Below, one piece after another: positions 33,368 to 43,053 of a stretch of DNA of 64,000 nucleotides; positions within the stretch are counted from its first letter, which is position 1, and each line of letters starts with the position of its first letter. The position numbers were made by a program, and so were the translations under genes. The notes under the pieces were generated by a model that searched no databases, was not told the DNA's origin, and worked only from the letters and a program-made list of their open reading frames with translations. The DNA is taken from the NCBI GenBank assembly GCA_947494825.1, contig CANLWN010000005.1, positions 124,001 through 188,000 of the forward strand, given 5' to 3'. The DNA comes from an uncultured Flavobacteriaceae bacterium (GTDB taxonomy: Bacteria > Bacteroidota > Bacteroidia > Flavobacteriales > Flavobacteriaceae).

Positions 33368-34495
33368 ATGAAGAAAACCGATAAAATATATGTAGCCGGA
33401 CATCACGGACGAGCTGGCTCTGCTATTCTCAAAGTGTTATGGGCCAAAGGGTACGTAAACATAGTAACCCGCTCCCACAGGGAATTGAATCTTAAGGACA
33501 GCCGTGCAACCGCGTCCTTTTTTAAAATGGAAAAACCCGATTACGTATTTCTGGCAGCAGAAAAGGTCGGTTCCAGACTCATGCATACAAAGCAAAGGGC
33601 CGATGTTCTTTACGAAAATCTAATGATTCAAAATAATGTAATTGGCCAAAGTCAGTACCATAAAGTAAAAAAGCTACTTTTTTTGGGCAGTCCCTGTGTC
33701 TATCCCAAAAGTGCGCCCTGGCCGGTAAAGGAGAAATCCCTGCTTACCGATGCGCTGGACTACACCCATGAACCCTATGCCTTGGCCAAGATAGCCGGTA
33801 TAAAGATGTGTGAAGGCTATAACATCCAGTACGGTACCAATTTTATATCCGTTGTCCCTGCGCATTTTTATGGTCCCTCCGATGACTTCAATCTGGAAAC
33901 GTCACATCCATTGCCAAAGCTAATTCGGAAGATATATTTGGGCAAAGCTTTGGAGAATGACGATTGGGAGGCCATTAGGACCGATTTGAACAAACGTCCC
34001 ATAAAAGGAATTACTGGAAAGGCCAACAAGGGAGAGATTGCCCATATCATCGGAAGATTTGGTGTTCGCCGTATCGATAACAAAAAAGTGATGGTCGAGG
34101 TCGGGGGAAATGGCAAAACCCGGGGTGAATTTCTATGGAGTGGGGATATGGCGGATGCCTGTATCTTCTTAATGAAAAACGAGTACGTCAACGGAGCTAT
34201 CAATGTTACCCCCAGCAGCGGTTCGCGATCCTATTTGGAAGCAGCTTCCAATAAAATGCGCAACACGCCGATCAATATCGGCACGGGAAAGGAAATCTCC
34301 ATAGCGCAGCTTGCAAAGACCATAAAGGTCGTACTCCGTTTCAAAGGTATTCTTGCCTTTAATGACTGCCCATTGGACGGTGAGCTGCGCAGACTGGCTG
34401 ATAATACCAAATTGAACAACCTGGGTTGGAAGCCCCGGGTAAGTCTAAAAGAGGGCATTGAACAGCTATACAGATGGTATATCCTAAAATCTTAA
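33368..34495 (+). CDS. Diverged GDP-L-fucose synthase-like epimerase/reductase
   Basis: 375 residues, about 60 longer than typical GDP-L-fucose synthases. Short-chain dehydrogenase features: nucleotide loop GHHGRAGSAI (usually GxxGMVGSAI), AAEKVGS, the Ser-Cys element GSPCVYPK, catalytic YALAK, then VPAHFYGPSD. The extra length lies mainly in a basic insert (RTDLNKRPIKGITGKANKGEIAHIIG) before GGNGKTRGEFLWSGDMADACIFLM. The family makes GDP-fucose from GDP-4-keto-6-deoxymannose for surface glycans. The altered loop and insert suggest another sugar or partner. Confidence 0.8.
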   Translation: MKKTDKIYVAGHHGRAGSAILKVLWAKGYVNIVTRSHRELNLKDSRATASFFKMEKPDYVFLAAEKVGSRLMHTKQRADVLYENLMIQNNVIGQSQYHKVKKLLFLGSPCVYPKSAPWPVKEKSLLTDALDYTHEPYALAKIAGIKMCEGYNIQYGTNFISVVPAHFYGPSDDFNLETSHPLPKLIRKIYLGKALENDDWEAIRTDLNKRPIKGITGKANKGEIAHIIGRFGVRRIDNKKVMVEVGGNGKTRGEFLWSGDMADACIFLMKNEYVNGAINVTPSSGSRSYLEAASNKMRNTPINIGTGKEISIAQLAKTIKVVLRFKGILAFNDCPLDGELRRLADNTKLNNLGWKPRVSLKEGIEQLYRWYILKS

Positions 34496-34602
34496 TTCCG
34501 ATGGCTTACCCAAAACCCCTACCCACAAAACAAAATGGAGCCTATGAAGATGGGGACACACTCCCTTTACGCCCTAGAAAAACCAACTAATTTGACCGGT
34601 AT

Positions 34603-34821
34603 ATGAAACAGGATAGATATAGGTACTACCTAAGAGATTTAAGGGACCTGATCAAGGAACGACAACAGGTATTGGAAAGCAGGACTGACCAGGATGTCTT
34701 CTCCAAAGGAATCGCCTGTGGGTATAACGAAGTTTTGCTCCTGTTTGAGAGTCAGGCACTGACCTATGAAATTGACCTGAAAGCCCTGGATTATGACGAT
34801 TTTGGGTTTTCCCCGAAATAG
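34603..34821 (+). CDS. Small hypothetical protein
   Basis: 72 residues, helical and charged (MKQDRYRYYLRDLRDLIKER), no signal or membrane segment. Located between the epimerase-like gene and the antiterminator; probably part of the same transcript. Family not recognised. Confidence 0.5.
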   Translation: MKQDRYRYYLRDLRDLIKERQQVLESRTDQDVFSKGIACGYNEVLLLFESQALTYEIDLKALDYDDFGFSPK

Positions 34822-34962
34822 AAGGGATAATTTGGGTTGGGCTTTATACCCTTAATAAACCCCTGTAGACAAACGATCAATACTTGAGTCTCCCTGACCT
34901 TACTAAAACGAACTGGCCAAGAGCACCTTGTACTGGTGTCAAAAACACCTTAAACCTTTGCT

Positions 34963-35448
34963 ATGCCCTGGTATGTAATCTATACAAAGCCCAGAACCGA
35001 AATAAAAGTCGCAGAAGCCTTACGGATTTTGGGAATTGTAGTGTATTGTCCCCTGGTAACGGAAACACGACAATGGAGCGACAGAAAAAAGAAAGTGACC
35101 GTGCCCCTGTTCAAATCCTATGTATTTGTGCATTTGGAGCCTAAGGAACGTAAAAGGGTGTTTGAGGTTCCCGGGGTGCTCAACTACCTTTTTTGGTTGG
35201 GAGAACATGCCACGGTAAGTGATGAGGAAATAAAGGTAATCAAAGATTGGAACGAGAATAACGAAGTGGATCAAATAAGCGTGGAAGAATTTTCCCCCGG
35301 AGACAAAATCGTTATTTCCCATGGTGTATTCAAAAAACAACATGCACTTATTAGGCATGTCAACAAAAAACGCATGCGGCTGCTTTTACCTGGCTTGGGG
35401 TACGCCATTAGTATAAAGACCAGGGAAGTGATCAAGGAAAGGCGATAG
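34963..35448 (+). CDS. NusG/UpxY-like transcription antiterminator
   Basis: 161 residues. NusG N-terminal domain (MPWYVIYTKPRTEIKVAEAL..VPLFKSYVFVHLEP..FWLGEHATVSDEEI) and a KOW-type C-terminal part (FSPGDKIVISHGVFKKQHALIRHVNKKRMRLLLPGLG). In Bacteroidota such specialised paralogues (UpxY) allow RNA polymerase to read long surface-polysaccharide operons. No capsule operon follows directly; the next gene is a LytTR regulator and the previous one a sugar-nucleotide enzyme. Confidence 0.88.
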   Translation: MPWYVIYTKPRTEIKVAEALRILGIVVYCPLVTETRQWSDRKKKVTVPLFKSYVFVHLEPKERKRVFEVPGVLNYLFWLGEHATVSDEEIKVIKDWNENNEVDQISVEEFSPGDKIVISHGVFKKQHALIRHVNKKRMRLLLPGLGYAISIKTREVIKERR

Positions 35449-35512
35449 CTGCTGGCCCCGGCCATATGGCTACAAAACGAATACGCGGTTAAACATGCAA
35501 TAAGCATAAAAA

Positions 35513-36256
35513 ATGGTTCCAGAACTAAAGGCGTTTATTGTAGAAAAAGAGGGCATGGCCGGTGATGGCCTATCCCTGATGTTGAAAAAATACTTTCCGG
35601 AAATAGACCTATTGGGCCTTGCCAAAGATGCAAAGAAGGCCATGGCGCTTATATCTTCGCTAAAGCCCAATATCATCTTTTTGGACATTGAACTGAAAAA
35701 TGGAAGCGGCTTTCAACTCATGGAAAAGCTCTGTAACAGCAGCTGTTACTTCATTGTAATGGCAGATGTGGAGAAGTACGCCCTAAAGGCGATATCCTAT
35801 GGCGTAACGGATTACCTGTTAAAGCCCTTTAGTCTGGAAAATATGGTCCTTGCGCTGAACAAGGTAAAGGCCTTAATGCTGTCCGATGCAGAAGGCAGCA
35901 ACAAAGATTCTGACGATAAGGAAGGTGATAGTGGTATCCTTGCACTACCCTCGGCGGACAGGGTAGATCTTGTGAAAAAGGAGGATATCGTTTATCTGAA
36001 GGCCGATGGTCGGTATACCCGGTTTTATTTGGTCTGTGGTACTACCAAAATAGCCTGCAGAAACCTCGGGGAATTCGAAAAGCATCTGGATCCCAAATTC
36101 TTCTTTAGGACCCACCATTCCTTTATCGTAAACATCGCCCACGTAAAGAACATCAACAAAACGGCGGGCAATTATTTGGAACTGAAGACCGGCAGCCCTA
36201 TTCCCGTAGCCAAAAGAAAGCTCGATTCGCTGAACAAATTTTTGGGCATAAAATGA
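35513..36256 (+). CDS. LytTR-family response regulator
   Basis: 247 residues. A receiver domain (about 5-118) with phosphoacceptor Asp58 in IIFLDIEL and Lys104 in YLLKPFS. The usual acidic pair at the start is VEKEG rather than VDDE, so the metal pocket is altered. The LytTR DNA-binding domain (about 143-247) has KEDIVYLKADGRYTRFYL, FFRTHHSFIVNIAHV and PIPVAKRKLDSL. LytTR domains bind pairs of direct repeats about two helical turns apart; five such pairs surround this gene. No histidine kinase is adjacent. Confidence 0.9.
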   Translation: MVPELKAFIVEKEGMAGDGLSLMLKKYFPEIDLLGLAKDAKKAMALISSLKPNIIFLDIELKNGSGFQLMEKLCNSSCYFIVMADVEKYALKAISYGVTDYLLKPFSLENMVLALNKVKALMLSDAEGSNKDSDDKEGDSGILALPSADRVDLVKKEDIVYLKADGRYTRFYLVCGTTKIACRNLGEFEKHLDPKFFFRTHHSFIVNIAHVKNINKTAGNYLELKTGSPIPVAKRKLDSLNKFLGIK

Positions 36257-36322
36257 AACCGTCACAACACTGCTCGGAAACCCTCCCTAACACGACAGAT
36301 GGCAGGAAGACCTTGCAATTTC

Positions 36323-36391
36323 CCGTCTATTGCCCCATACGCCCACTTATTACTTTGGTTTTTCTTTTTAATCCATTAATGATTAGCTTAT
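36323..36391 (+). promoter_or_regulatory. LytTR-type promoter 2
   Basis: Direct repeats CCGTCTATTGC (36323) and CCACTTATTAC (36343), 20 bp apart; -7-like TAGCTTAT at 36384, 41 bp from the second repeat start. It lies upstream of the 59-residue peptide gene. Confidence 0.6.
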
Positions 36392-36499
36392 CTACATTAA
36401 GAATACGCAAAGGTTGCGACCCTACGTAAAAAGGTAGGGCTACAATCCTAAAACGGGTCGTGAAATGGTTCCCAAATAACAACTTAAAAATCAAAGCTC

Positions 36500-36679
36500 A
36501 TGTTACTACAAAAAATGTACATCGTATTGTTAGTGGGGATATGGATAATATTGCCCATGAAGTGCAAGGCCTTGCCGGGTAAAGACCCAAAAAAACCTGG
36601 AGTTTCAGTTATGGTTAAAGAAGTACTTGACAAGGTGGGGGCACCGCTCCCTGCCGCTGAGGAATACATCTGCCACTAA
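36500..36679 (+). CDS. 59-residue secreted or membrane-anchored peptide
   Basis: ATG at 36500, TAA at 36677-36679. N-terminal hydrophobic signal-like segment (MLLQKMYIVLLVGIWIILP), then a polar tail (MKCKALPGKDPKKPGVSVM..) ending EEYICH. It has its own LytTR-type promoter 116 bp upstream. A six-codon-later ATG is an alternative start. Peptides of this size could be signals or membrane modulators. No family recognised. Confidence 0.45.
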   Translation: MLLQKMYIVLLVGIWIILPMKCKALPGKDPKKPGVSVMVKEVLDKVGAPLPAAEEYICH

Positions 36680-36869
36680 TGGGAACGAAGAGGTGCCTAA
36701 AACGGGCTACAAGCGCTATAAAAATCCCGATGGCCCACATATTAAATCATTTATATGCTATGGCTACCGAGTATTACATAGGTATTTGATTTCTTGATTT
36801 TTAGACTTTAATTAGGGGTTCTTAGCGCATAAGAGGTTGGATATGCCTGAGAACATTTACATTTGGGGT

Positions 36870-36902
36870 AAAGACCAGGTGGCTCTCACCTGGTCTTTTT
36901 TA
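36870..36902 (+). terminator. Rho-independent terminator
   Basis: AAAGACCAGGTG / CACCTGGTCTTTT stem with a GCTCT loop and T run. It ends transcripts of the 36500 peptide gene just before LytTR-type promoter 3. Confidence 0.88.
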
Positions 36903-36911
36903 TGGCCATGA

Positions 36912-36980
36912 CCACCTGTTACCCAGAAGGGCCACTTATTACCTGACTTTTGAGCTTTTCCGCTATACCACCTACTTTTA
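36912..36980 (+). promoter_or_regulatory. LytTR-type promoter 3
   Basis: Direct repeats CCACCTGTTAC (36912) and CCACTTATTAC (36932), 20 bp apart; -7-like TACTTTTA at 36973, 41 bp from the second repeat start, upstream of the 37037 small gene. Confidence 0.7.
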
Positions 36981-37036
36981 AAATCCCAGGCATAAAACAC
37001 GGAAACAAGGCGTGCTTTGTCGGTTAGCTATACGTT

Positions 37037-37156
37037 ATGGTCACCTTTATATTCATTTTTTCACTAGCCTACCTGATTGTGGTCATCCTTTTCCTCGGAG
37101 GCCACCTCCGATCTAAGGGAGGTACGGAAACATCCCGTTCTAAGAAAGAGGTATGA
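37037..37156 (+). CDS. 39-residue membrane peptide coupled to the next gene
   Basis: ATG at 37037, TGA at 37154-37156. One membrane helix (FIFIFSLAYLIVVILFLGG) and a basic tail (RSKGGTETSRSKKEV). Its stop overlaps the start of the next gene (ATGA), the classic sign of translational coupling. It lies 56 bp after LytTR-type promoter 3. Too short for family recognition, but position and coupling support a real gene. Confidence 0.6.
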   Translation: MVTFIFIFSLAYLIVVILFLGGHLRSKGGTETSRSKKEV

Positions 37157-37536
37157 ACACTAAAGACACGTCAGTGAAAACCAAGGACATTTTACTTTTT
37201 TTTGACCCCTTAAAAGCACATGGGACCTATGTAAAAAAGATGCTCGCCTCACAAGGTAGAGATCATAAGGCCATCCATACGATTCATGACATAGAGGACG
37301 TCTATAAACATATTCAATCGTTCAATGTCACCACCGTGGTATTGTTTATCTACAGCAGGGAAGGGCTTTATCGCTTATTGCCCTTCGTTAACATGGAGAT
37401 CAATTGCATTCTTTGTACGGATGCCCGTGAAATAGGCTGGTTAAATTACTATCTGGAGGACATCAAAATAATAGATCTTGGACTGCCCAAACAAGAACTT
37501 TTTTCGCAAATAGAAACCGAAATATCGGGTTTTTAA
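37153..37536 (+). CDS. Receiver-like domain protein, degenerate
   Basis: 127 residues. Alternating strand-helix pattern (DILLFFDPLKAHGTYVKKML, HIQSFNVTTVVLFIYSREGL, NCILCTDAREIGWL, IKIIDLGLPKQELFSQIE) as in a response-regulator receiver, with Asp in FFDP at the first strand. No Asp stands at the phospho-site (FIYSR) and there is no C-terminal Lys motif. It could be a pseudo-receiver. It overlaps the 39-residue gene by four bases. Confidence 0.55.
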   Translation: MNTKDTSVKTKDILLFFDPLKAHGTYVKKMLASQGRDHKAIHTIHDIEDVYKHIQSFNVTTVVLFIYSREGLYRLLPFVNMEINCILCTDAREIGWLNYYLEDIKIIDLGLPKQELFSQIETEISGF

Positions 37537-37709
37537 GAGGTCGCGGAAAATGGCCATGACCATGTCCCAATATCCCTACATTAAAGATGTTGTCGCCCAG
37601 GAACAAATCATAACCTATGCGGCAGAACACCAAGCCTGGCAAGGGCCAAAAAGATACGCTATACGGTTTTCAAGCAAGTCAATACCTTAATAGAGGGTAT
37701 GGCTGTCGA
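37537..37709 (+). other. Non-coding spacer after the receiver-like gene
   Basis: No gene recognised. Two short open stretches without start context. Confidence 0.4.
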
Positions 37710-37778
37710 CCAGTTATTACACCAAACGCCCATTTGTTACACCGCCTTTTCTTTCTAAGAAATTAATTCCGAGTTTTA
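37710..37778 (+). promoter_or_regulatory. LytTR-type promoter 4 (SusCD operon)
   Basis: Direct repeats CCAGTTATTAC (37710) and CCATTTGTTAC (37730), 20 bp apart; -7-like GAGTTTTA at 37771, 41 bp from the second repeat start. AATTCCGAG just before and in it is shared with promoter 5. The leader to the SusC start is ~260 bp and shows no gene. Confidence 0.75.
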
Positions 37779-38040
37779 TCCACATCCCATTAAGCCGTAG
37801 CGGCTAATTTATTGGATTTATCAACTCTTCCTTCCCAAAAAAAAATTTATGCTCCCTCAATAAAAGAGTACGAATGCCCCCTCTTCCCTGGAATAATGGG
37901 TAGATGCAGACCTAAAACGTAAAGGATTTGTAGACAGGGCATAAAACCGGTTTAAAAATGAACATCCGCAAAGGTACAGTACCCGTATCGCCCGCGGAAG
38001 GAGTAAAATAAACTTTTTAACTAACTAAAAACTATGATTT

Positions 38041-41000
38041 ATGACCACCACATTATGTAAAGGTTTTGTGCTGATGGGCGCTTTTTTTTGGGCCGCATTG
38101 ATTCAGGCACAGCAGATATCCGGGACCGTTTCCGATGAAACCGGGCCCTTGCCGGGAGCGAACGTACTGGTAAAAGGAACTACACAAGGTACTCAAACAG
38201 ATTTTGACGGGAAGTATACCATCACTGCCGATTCCGATGCCATCCTGATCTTTAGCTATATAGGCTTCAGGACCCAGGAGGTTCCTGTGAATGGGCGTTC
38301 CACCATCAATATTATCATGGAGGAGGACGCCAACAAGCTCGATGAAGTAGTTGTTACGGGATATGGTACCCAATCCAAAAGGGATGTGACCGGGGCAGTA
38401 ACCAGTGTAGACACAGAAGAGCTGTTGGCCATTCCGGCAACCACCTTTGCCCAGCAATTACAAGGCAGGGCCGCTGGTATCAGTATCGTAAACGATGCCA
38501 GGCCGGGCGGTGAGGCTACCGTACGAATCCGGGGTTTCGGTACGGTTGGAAATAACGACCCTTTATATATCATTGATGGGGTACCCTCCCAATCCCAGTC
38601 CAACCTCAATCCGAACGATATTGAATCGCTACAGATCCTAAAAGACGCCTCGGCCGCCTCAATATACGGATCTAGGGCCGCCAACGGCGTCATCATTATC
38701 ACAACCAAAAAAGGAAAACTGGGTAAGCCCACTATTACGTATAACACTTTTTATGGTATACAATCGTCCGATAGGGATGTGGAAGCCCTCAACGCCAAAG
38801 AGTTGGGACAGTACCTGTATTTTGCCGATTTGTATGCGGGCAAGGTTCCCAGTCATGGACAATATACCTTTGGTCCCAACGGAGAGGTATCCATACCCGA
38901 TTACGTCTTCCCAAGTGCGGGAATGGAAGGTGATCCCGGTGTGAATCCAAGCCTTTATGCCCTTGAAGAGGGCAACATCTATCCCATTACCCGCTCCGCA
39001 GATACGAACTGGTGGAAGGAAACTACCCGCTCCGCGCCCATTTTAAATCACAATATATCGGCATCCGGAGCTACACTACATGCCCGCTATGCATTTAGTC
39101 TGGGCTATTTTGCACAAGAGGCCATTACCCGATTTTATGGATACAATAGAATATCCATAAGGGCAAATACCGAATTCAAGGTTTTGAACGATCGACTCAC
39201 TCTTGGGGAAAATTTTACGGTCTCTTTCGACAATCAAAAAGGTACCTTCAATAACGATCAGGAACAAAATACGGTTTCCGGGGCCTATAAGCACCATCCT
39301 CTATTGCCCGTTTACGACATTACAGGTCATTTTTCCGGAAGTAGAGGGTTAAACCTAGGAAATAACTTCAATCCCTACGCGGTCTTGAAACGAAACGAGG
39401 ACGATAGAAGATACCGATTACGGGTTCTGGGCAATGTATTCACCTCCTATAAATTGTTGGATAATCTGGAAATCAAAAGCAGCTTTGGTGTCGATACCCG
39501 AGTACAGCGAGAACGCGATCTAGGCCGGCCACAGCCGGAATATGTGGAAGGGAATTTCATCAACAGTTCTACGGCGCGCGAGGAATACGAATACCAATGG
39601 ACCTGGACCAACACCCTGAACTTTTCAAAAACCTTCAACCAGGTACACAATTTTGATGCGTATATCGGGGTGGAGTCCATCCAGCAGTTTGAGGAAAGGT
39701 TCGAGGCGCGCAGGGAAAAATTTGCCATTGAAAATGCCTACATCCTAAGTTATTTGGATTTGGGGGATGCCACTACCTCGACCAACCGTGGATACGTCGA
39801 ACAAGATTATTCGCTATGGTCGCAGTTCGGCAAATTAAACTACGATTACGATGGCAAATACCTGGCCCAATTTATACTTAGGAACGACGCTTCATCCAGA
39901 TTTCAACAGGCGTCCCAAAGTGCGATCTTTCCGGCTTTTAGCCTAGGGTGGCGTTTAAGCGACGAGAAATTCTTGGAACGCTTTGGTTTTATCGACGATA
40001 TGAAAATAAGGTATGGGTGGGGACAAACGGGTAACCAACAAATTGGGGATTACAATGCCTTTACCACCTATAGATATGATATCCTTACCGGTGGTTATGC
40101 CATTGACGGTTCCACTGGAACTCCCAGCATCGGTTTTTCACCTCTGGCCTTTGGGAATCCCACTGCAAAATGGGAGACGACTACCTCCAACAATATTGGT
40201 CTGGATGTGGCGCTGTTCGATAACCGGTTGACGCTTAACCTCGATGTATGGAATCGGGTAACCACGGACATGCTGTTCAGGGTGCCGGTCACCTATACTG
40301 CCGGTGAGGCCGATGAACCCTCGTTTAACGTAGGCAGGTTGACCAACAAGGGTTTTGACATTGGGCTGGGCTTCGCAGACCAAAAAGGGGATTTTAGTTA
40401 CAGTATCAATGCTAACCTTTCGGCCTATACCAATCATGTGGATCAACTTGATGAAGATGAGAACACCCGTTTTTTTGGGCGCTCCACAAGAGTGCCCGCC
40501 CTTACGGTGACCGAGGCCGGTTCCCCACTGTCCTCCTTTTATGGATTCAAAACCTTGGGTTTGTTCCAGACCCAGGCAGAAGCGGATGCCTGGCCAGCAT
40601 ACGGGGATTACAACGCTCCGGGTAAATTTAGGGTAGCGGACATTAACAACGACGGTGTGATCAATGATGATGACCGTACGATTATCGGAAACCCTCACCC
40701 TGATTTTACCTATGGTATAAATATTAACCTAAGCTACAAAGCTTTAAGTCTAAACGTCTTTGGCAATGGATCTCAGGGCAATGATATTTACAATTACGTA
40801 CGTTACTTTGCGGATTTTAACACCTTCCAGGGCAACCGTTCCAAAAGGGCATTGTACGAGGCATGGCAGCCCACAAACCCCAGGGCCGACCCAAAAGACT
40901 GGGTGGCCGCCAATCCCAAGGCTACCGCCCCTATTATGGATGCCAACGATCAGGTGAGCAGTAGGCCCTCTTCCTATTTCATAGAGAATGGCAGTTATTT

Positions 41001-41238
41001 CAGGATAAAAAATGTACAGTTGACCTATGCTTTCCCGGAAAAACTGCTCGACCCCCTGGGCCTTTCTGCCGTGCAGGTCTATGTCCAAGGCCAGAACCTA
41101 TACACTTTTACCAAATACACCGGCCTAAACCCGGAGATACAGACAGGAACCGAAAATGATGCTACCCTGGGATTTGACGGTGGCTTTATGCCGGTTTCCA
41201 GAACGTTTACATTAGGTCTTAACGTCACCTTAAATTGA
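38041..41238 (+). CDS. SusC/RagA-type TonB-dependent transporter
   Basis: 1065 residues. Signal peptide to IQAQ; carboxypeptidase-regulatory-like domain (ISGTVSDETGPLPGANVLVKG..), TonB-box-like LDEVVVTGYG, plug (QLQGRAAGISIVNDARPGG..IRGFGTVGNNDPLYIIDG), then the 22-strand barrel ending RTFTLGLNVTLN. It forms the outer-membrane channel of a SusCD pair, importing a glycan or peptide with energy from TonB. The SusD gene follows, overlapping region by region, and the LytTR-type promoter precedes it. Confidence 0.95.
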   Translation: MTTTLCKGFVLMGAFFWAALIQAQQISGTVSDETGPLPGANVLVKGTTQGTQTDFDGKYTITADSDAILIFSYIGFRTQEVPVNGRSTINIIMEEDANKLDEVVVTGYGTQSKRDVTGAVTSVDTEELLAIPATTFAQQLQGRAAGISIVNDARPGGEATVRIRGFGTVGNNDPLYIIDGVPSQSQSNLNPNDIESLQILKDASAASIYGSRAANGVIIITTKKGKLGKPTITYNTFYGIQSSDRDVEALNAKELGQYLYFADLYAGKVPSHGQYTFGPNGEVSIPDYVFPSAGMEGDPGVNPSLYALEEGNIYPITRSADTNWWKETTRSAPILNHNISASGATLHARYAFSLGYFAQEAITRFYGYNRISIRANTEFKVLNDRLTLGENFTVSFDNQKGTFNNDQEQNTVSGAYKHHPLLPVYDITGHFSGSRGLNLGNNFNPYAVLKRNEDDRRYRLRVLGNVFTSYKLLDNLEIKSSFGVDTRVQRERDLGRPQPEYVEGNFINSSTAREEYEYQWTWTNTLNFSKTFNQVHNFDAYIGVESIQQFEERFEARREKFAIENAYILSYLDLGDATTSTNRGYVEQDYSLWSQFGKLNYDYDGKYLAQFILRNDASSRFQQASQSAIFPAFSLGWRLSDEKFLERFGFIDDMKIRYGWGQTGNQQIGDYNAFTTYRYDILTGGYAIDGSTGTPSIGFSPLAFGNPTAKWETTTSNNIGLDVALFDNRLTLNLDVWNRVTTDMLFRVPVTYTAGEADEPSFNVGRLTNKGFDIGLGFADQKGDFSYSINANLSAYTNHVDQLDEDENTRFFGRSTRVPALTVTEAGSPLSSFYGFKTLGLFQTQAEADAWPAYGDYNAPGKFRVADINNDGVINDDDRTIIGNPHPDFTYGININLSYKALSLNVFGNGSQGNDIYNYVRYFADFNTFQGNRSKRALYEAWQPTNPRADPKDWVAANPKATAPIMDANDQVSSRPSSYFIENGSYFRIKNVQLTYAFPEKLLDPLGLSAVQVYVQGQNLYTFTKYTGLNPEIQTGTENDATLGFDGGFMPVSRTFTLGLNVTLN

Positions 41239-41258
41239 ATAAAAAACACCCGAATATT

Positions 41259-43013
41259 ATGAAAAATACGATTTTTATATACGTCACAATTATAATCGCG
41301 GTCTTTCTTTTTATAGGCTGTAACAAGGAATTCCTTGACCGTCAACCGGAGGGACAATTTAGAGAAAATGATGTGGCAACAGCGGAAGGCGTAGAAGGTA
41401 TACTGCTCGGTGCCTACAATTTGGTGAACGGCGGGGGGCTTACCGGTCAAACCTGGCACAATGATGCCCAGAACTGGGTCTTTAACCTGGCCTCCGATGA
41501 TGCCCTAAAAGGTACCGATGCCGGGGACCAGCCGGAGCAGTCCTTTATCGAGGCCTATGATTTTCAATCCTTTAACAGACATATTAGGGATAAATGGAGA
41601 GGGCTCTACAAAGGGGTAGCGGCTGCCAACAATGCCATCAATAGTGCAAAACAGGTGGAGGAAATTGGTGAGGAGCGAAGGAAACAAATTGTGGCCGAAG
41701 CGCATTTTCTTAGAGGGTTTTTTCATTTTGAGGCACGAAAAATGTGGCGAATGCCCACCTACATAAGCGACACCGATTTCGACCTACATAATCTAGAAAG
41801 TACCAAAATACCCAACGATAAGGAAATCTGGCCTTTCATAGAGGCAGACTTCCAGGCCGCCGCGGCGGTACTGCCCGATACGCAGAAGGAAGTGGGACGG
41901 CCCACAAAATGGGCGGCCATGGCCTTTTTGGCCAAGGCCAAAATGTACCAAGGTTGGGATGCCAATGGTGCGGTAAATGTGGCCAAACTAACAGAGGCCA
42001 AAGAAGTATTGGACAATCTCGTGGGCTCCGGTATGTTCTCCCTTGTGCCCAAATTTCAAGACAACTTCTTGGTGGCCACCCGTAATAATACAGAATCCAT
42101 ATTTGAGGTTCAATATGCCATAAGCAGTGCCAGCGGCGATGCCTCCAATCGGGGAGTAGGCCTGGCACATCCCTATACCGATCCATGGGGCTGCTGCGGT
42201 TTTTACCAGGTTTCGCAAAATCTGGTCAATGCGTTTAAAACGGAAGCTGGCTTGCCCTTGTTGGATACCTATGATGAAGTGGATGTCACCGCCGAGGTGG
42301 ATCCCAAAACCACTCATTCAACCTATATGGGACCCTTGGATCCAAGATTAGATCATTCCGTAGGCCGACCCGGGATACTTTACAAAGGGTTTAAGATCTA
42401 CCAAACCGATTTTGTAAGGGACCTTTCCTATGCCGGACCCTTTTTTAGCATGAAACATGTGGCCGAACCCGAGGCATTTGGAGAAGGGGGCTGGGGCAAC
42501 CTCTCCGCCAACAATTATAGAATTATGAGATACAGCATGATTTTACTTTGGCTAGCCGAGGTAGAGGTGGAAATCGGGGATTTGGAAAGGGCCAGGGCAC
42601 TGGTGAACATGATCCGCAAAAGGGCTGCCAATCCCGATGGTTTTGTTCCAAAGGCCGCACAGGGGGATGAAAGAAACGATTTTACCATCGAGGAAGGCAC
42701 ACCGGCAGCAAATTATAGTATTTCCACCTATAATACACCATGGACCGATAAGGTTATGGCCAGGAAAGCGGTTCGCTTTGAGACCCGTTTGGAATTTAGC
42801 ATGGAAGGGCATCGTTTTTTTGATCTTCAGCGCTGGCGTACCTCCGCTGAGGTCCTTAACGCGTATCTACAGAGTGAGTCCGTTCATCGCACCTATCTAA
42901 AGGGCAAGTCATTTGCCAAAGGCAAAAACGAATATTTCCCGATACCGGTAGAAGCTATTGACAGGTCAGCGGTCAATGGGCAACCCACGTTGACACAGGA
43001 CCCTGCCTATTGA
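41259..43013 (+). CDS. SusD/RagB-type surface lipoprotein
   Basis: 584 residues from ATG 41259; an upstream TTG in frame overlaps the SusC stop and is less likely. Lipobox LFIGCNK, then the SusD signature EFLDRQPEGQF, tetratricopeptide-like helices and the C-terminal RFETRLEFSMEGHRFFDLQRW..YFPIPVEAID. It caps the SusC barrel and binds the substrate. The cargo cannot be told from sequence; no glycoside hydrolase is nearby. Confidence 0.95.
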   Translation: MKNTIFIYVTIIIAVFLFIGCNKEFLDRQPEGQFRENDVATAEGVEGILLGAYNLVNGGGLTGQTWHNDAQNWVFNLASDDALKGTDAGDQPEQSFIEAYDFQSFNRHIRDKWRGLYKGVAAANNAINSAKQVEEIGEERRKQIVAEAHFLRGFFHFEARKMWRMPTYISDTDFDLHNLESTKIPNDKEIWPFIEADFQAAAAVLPDTQKEVGRPTKWAAMAFLAKAKMYQGWDANGAVNVAKLTEAKEVLDNLVGSGMFSLVPKFQDNFLVATRNNTESIFEVQYAISSASGDASNRGVGLAHPYTDPWGCCGFYQVSQNLVNAFKTEAGLPLLDTYDEVDVTAEVDPKTTHSTYMGPLDPRLDHSVGRPGILYKGFKIYQTDFVRDLSYAGPFFSMKHVAEPEAFGEGGWGNLSANNYRIMRYSMILLWLAEVEVEIGDLERARALVNMIRKRAANPDGFVPKAAQGDERNDFTIEEGTPAANYSISTYNTPWTDKVMARKAVRFETRLEFSMEGHRFFDLQRWRTSAEVLNAYLQSESVHRTYLKGKSFAKGKNEYFPIPVEAIDRSAVNGQPTLTQDPAY

Positions 43014-43053
43014 TCGGGAGGAAATTCCTCCTAAATATATCCGGTAAAACTAC

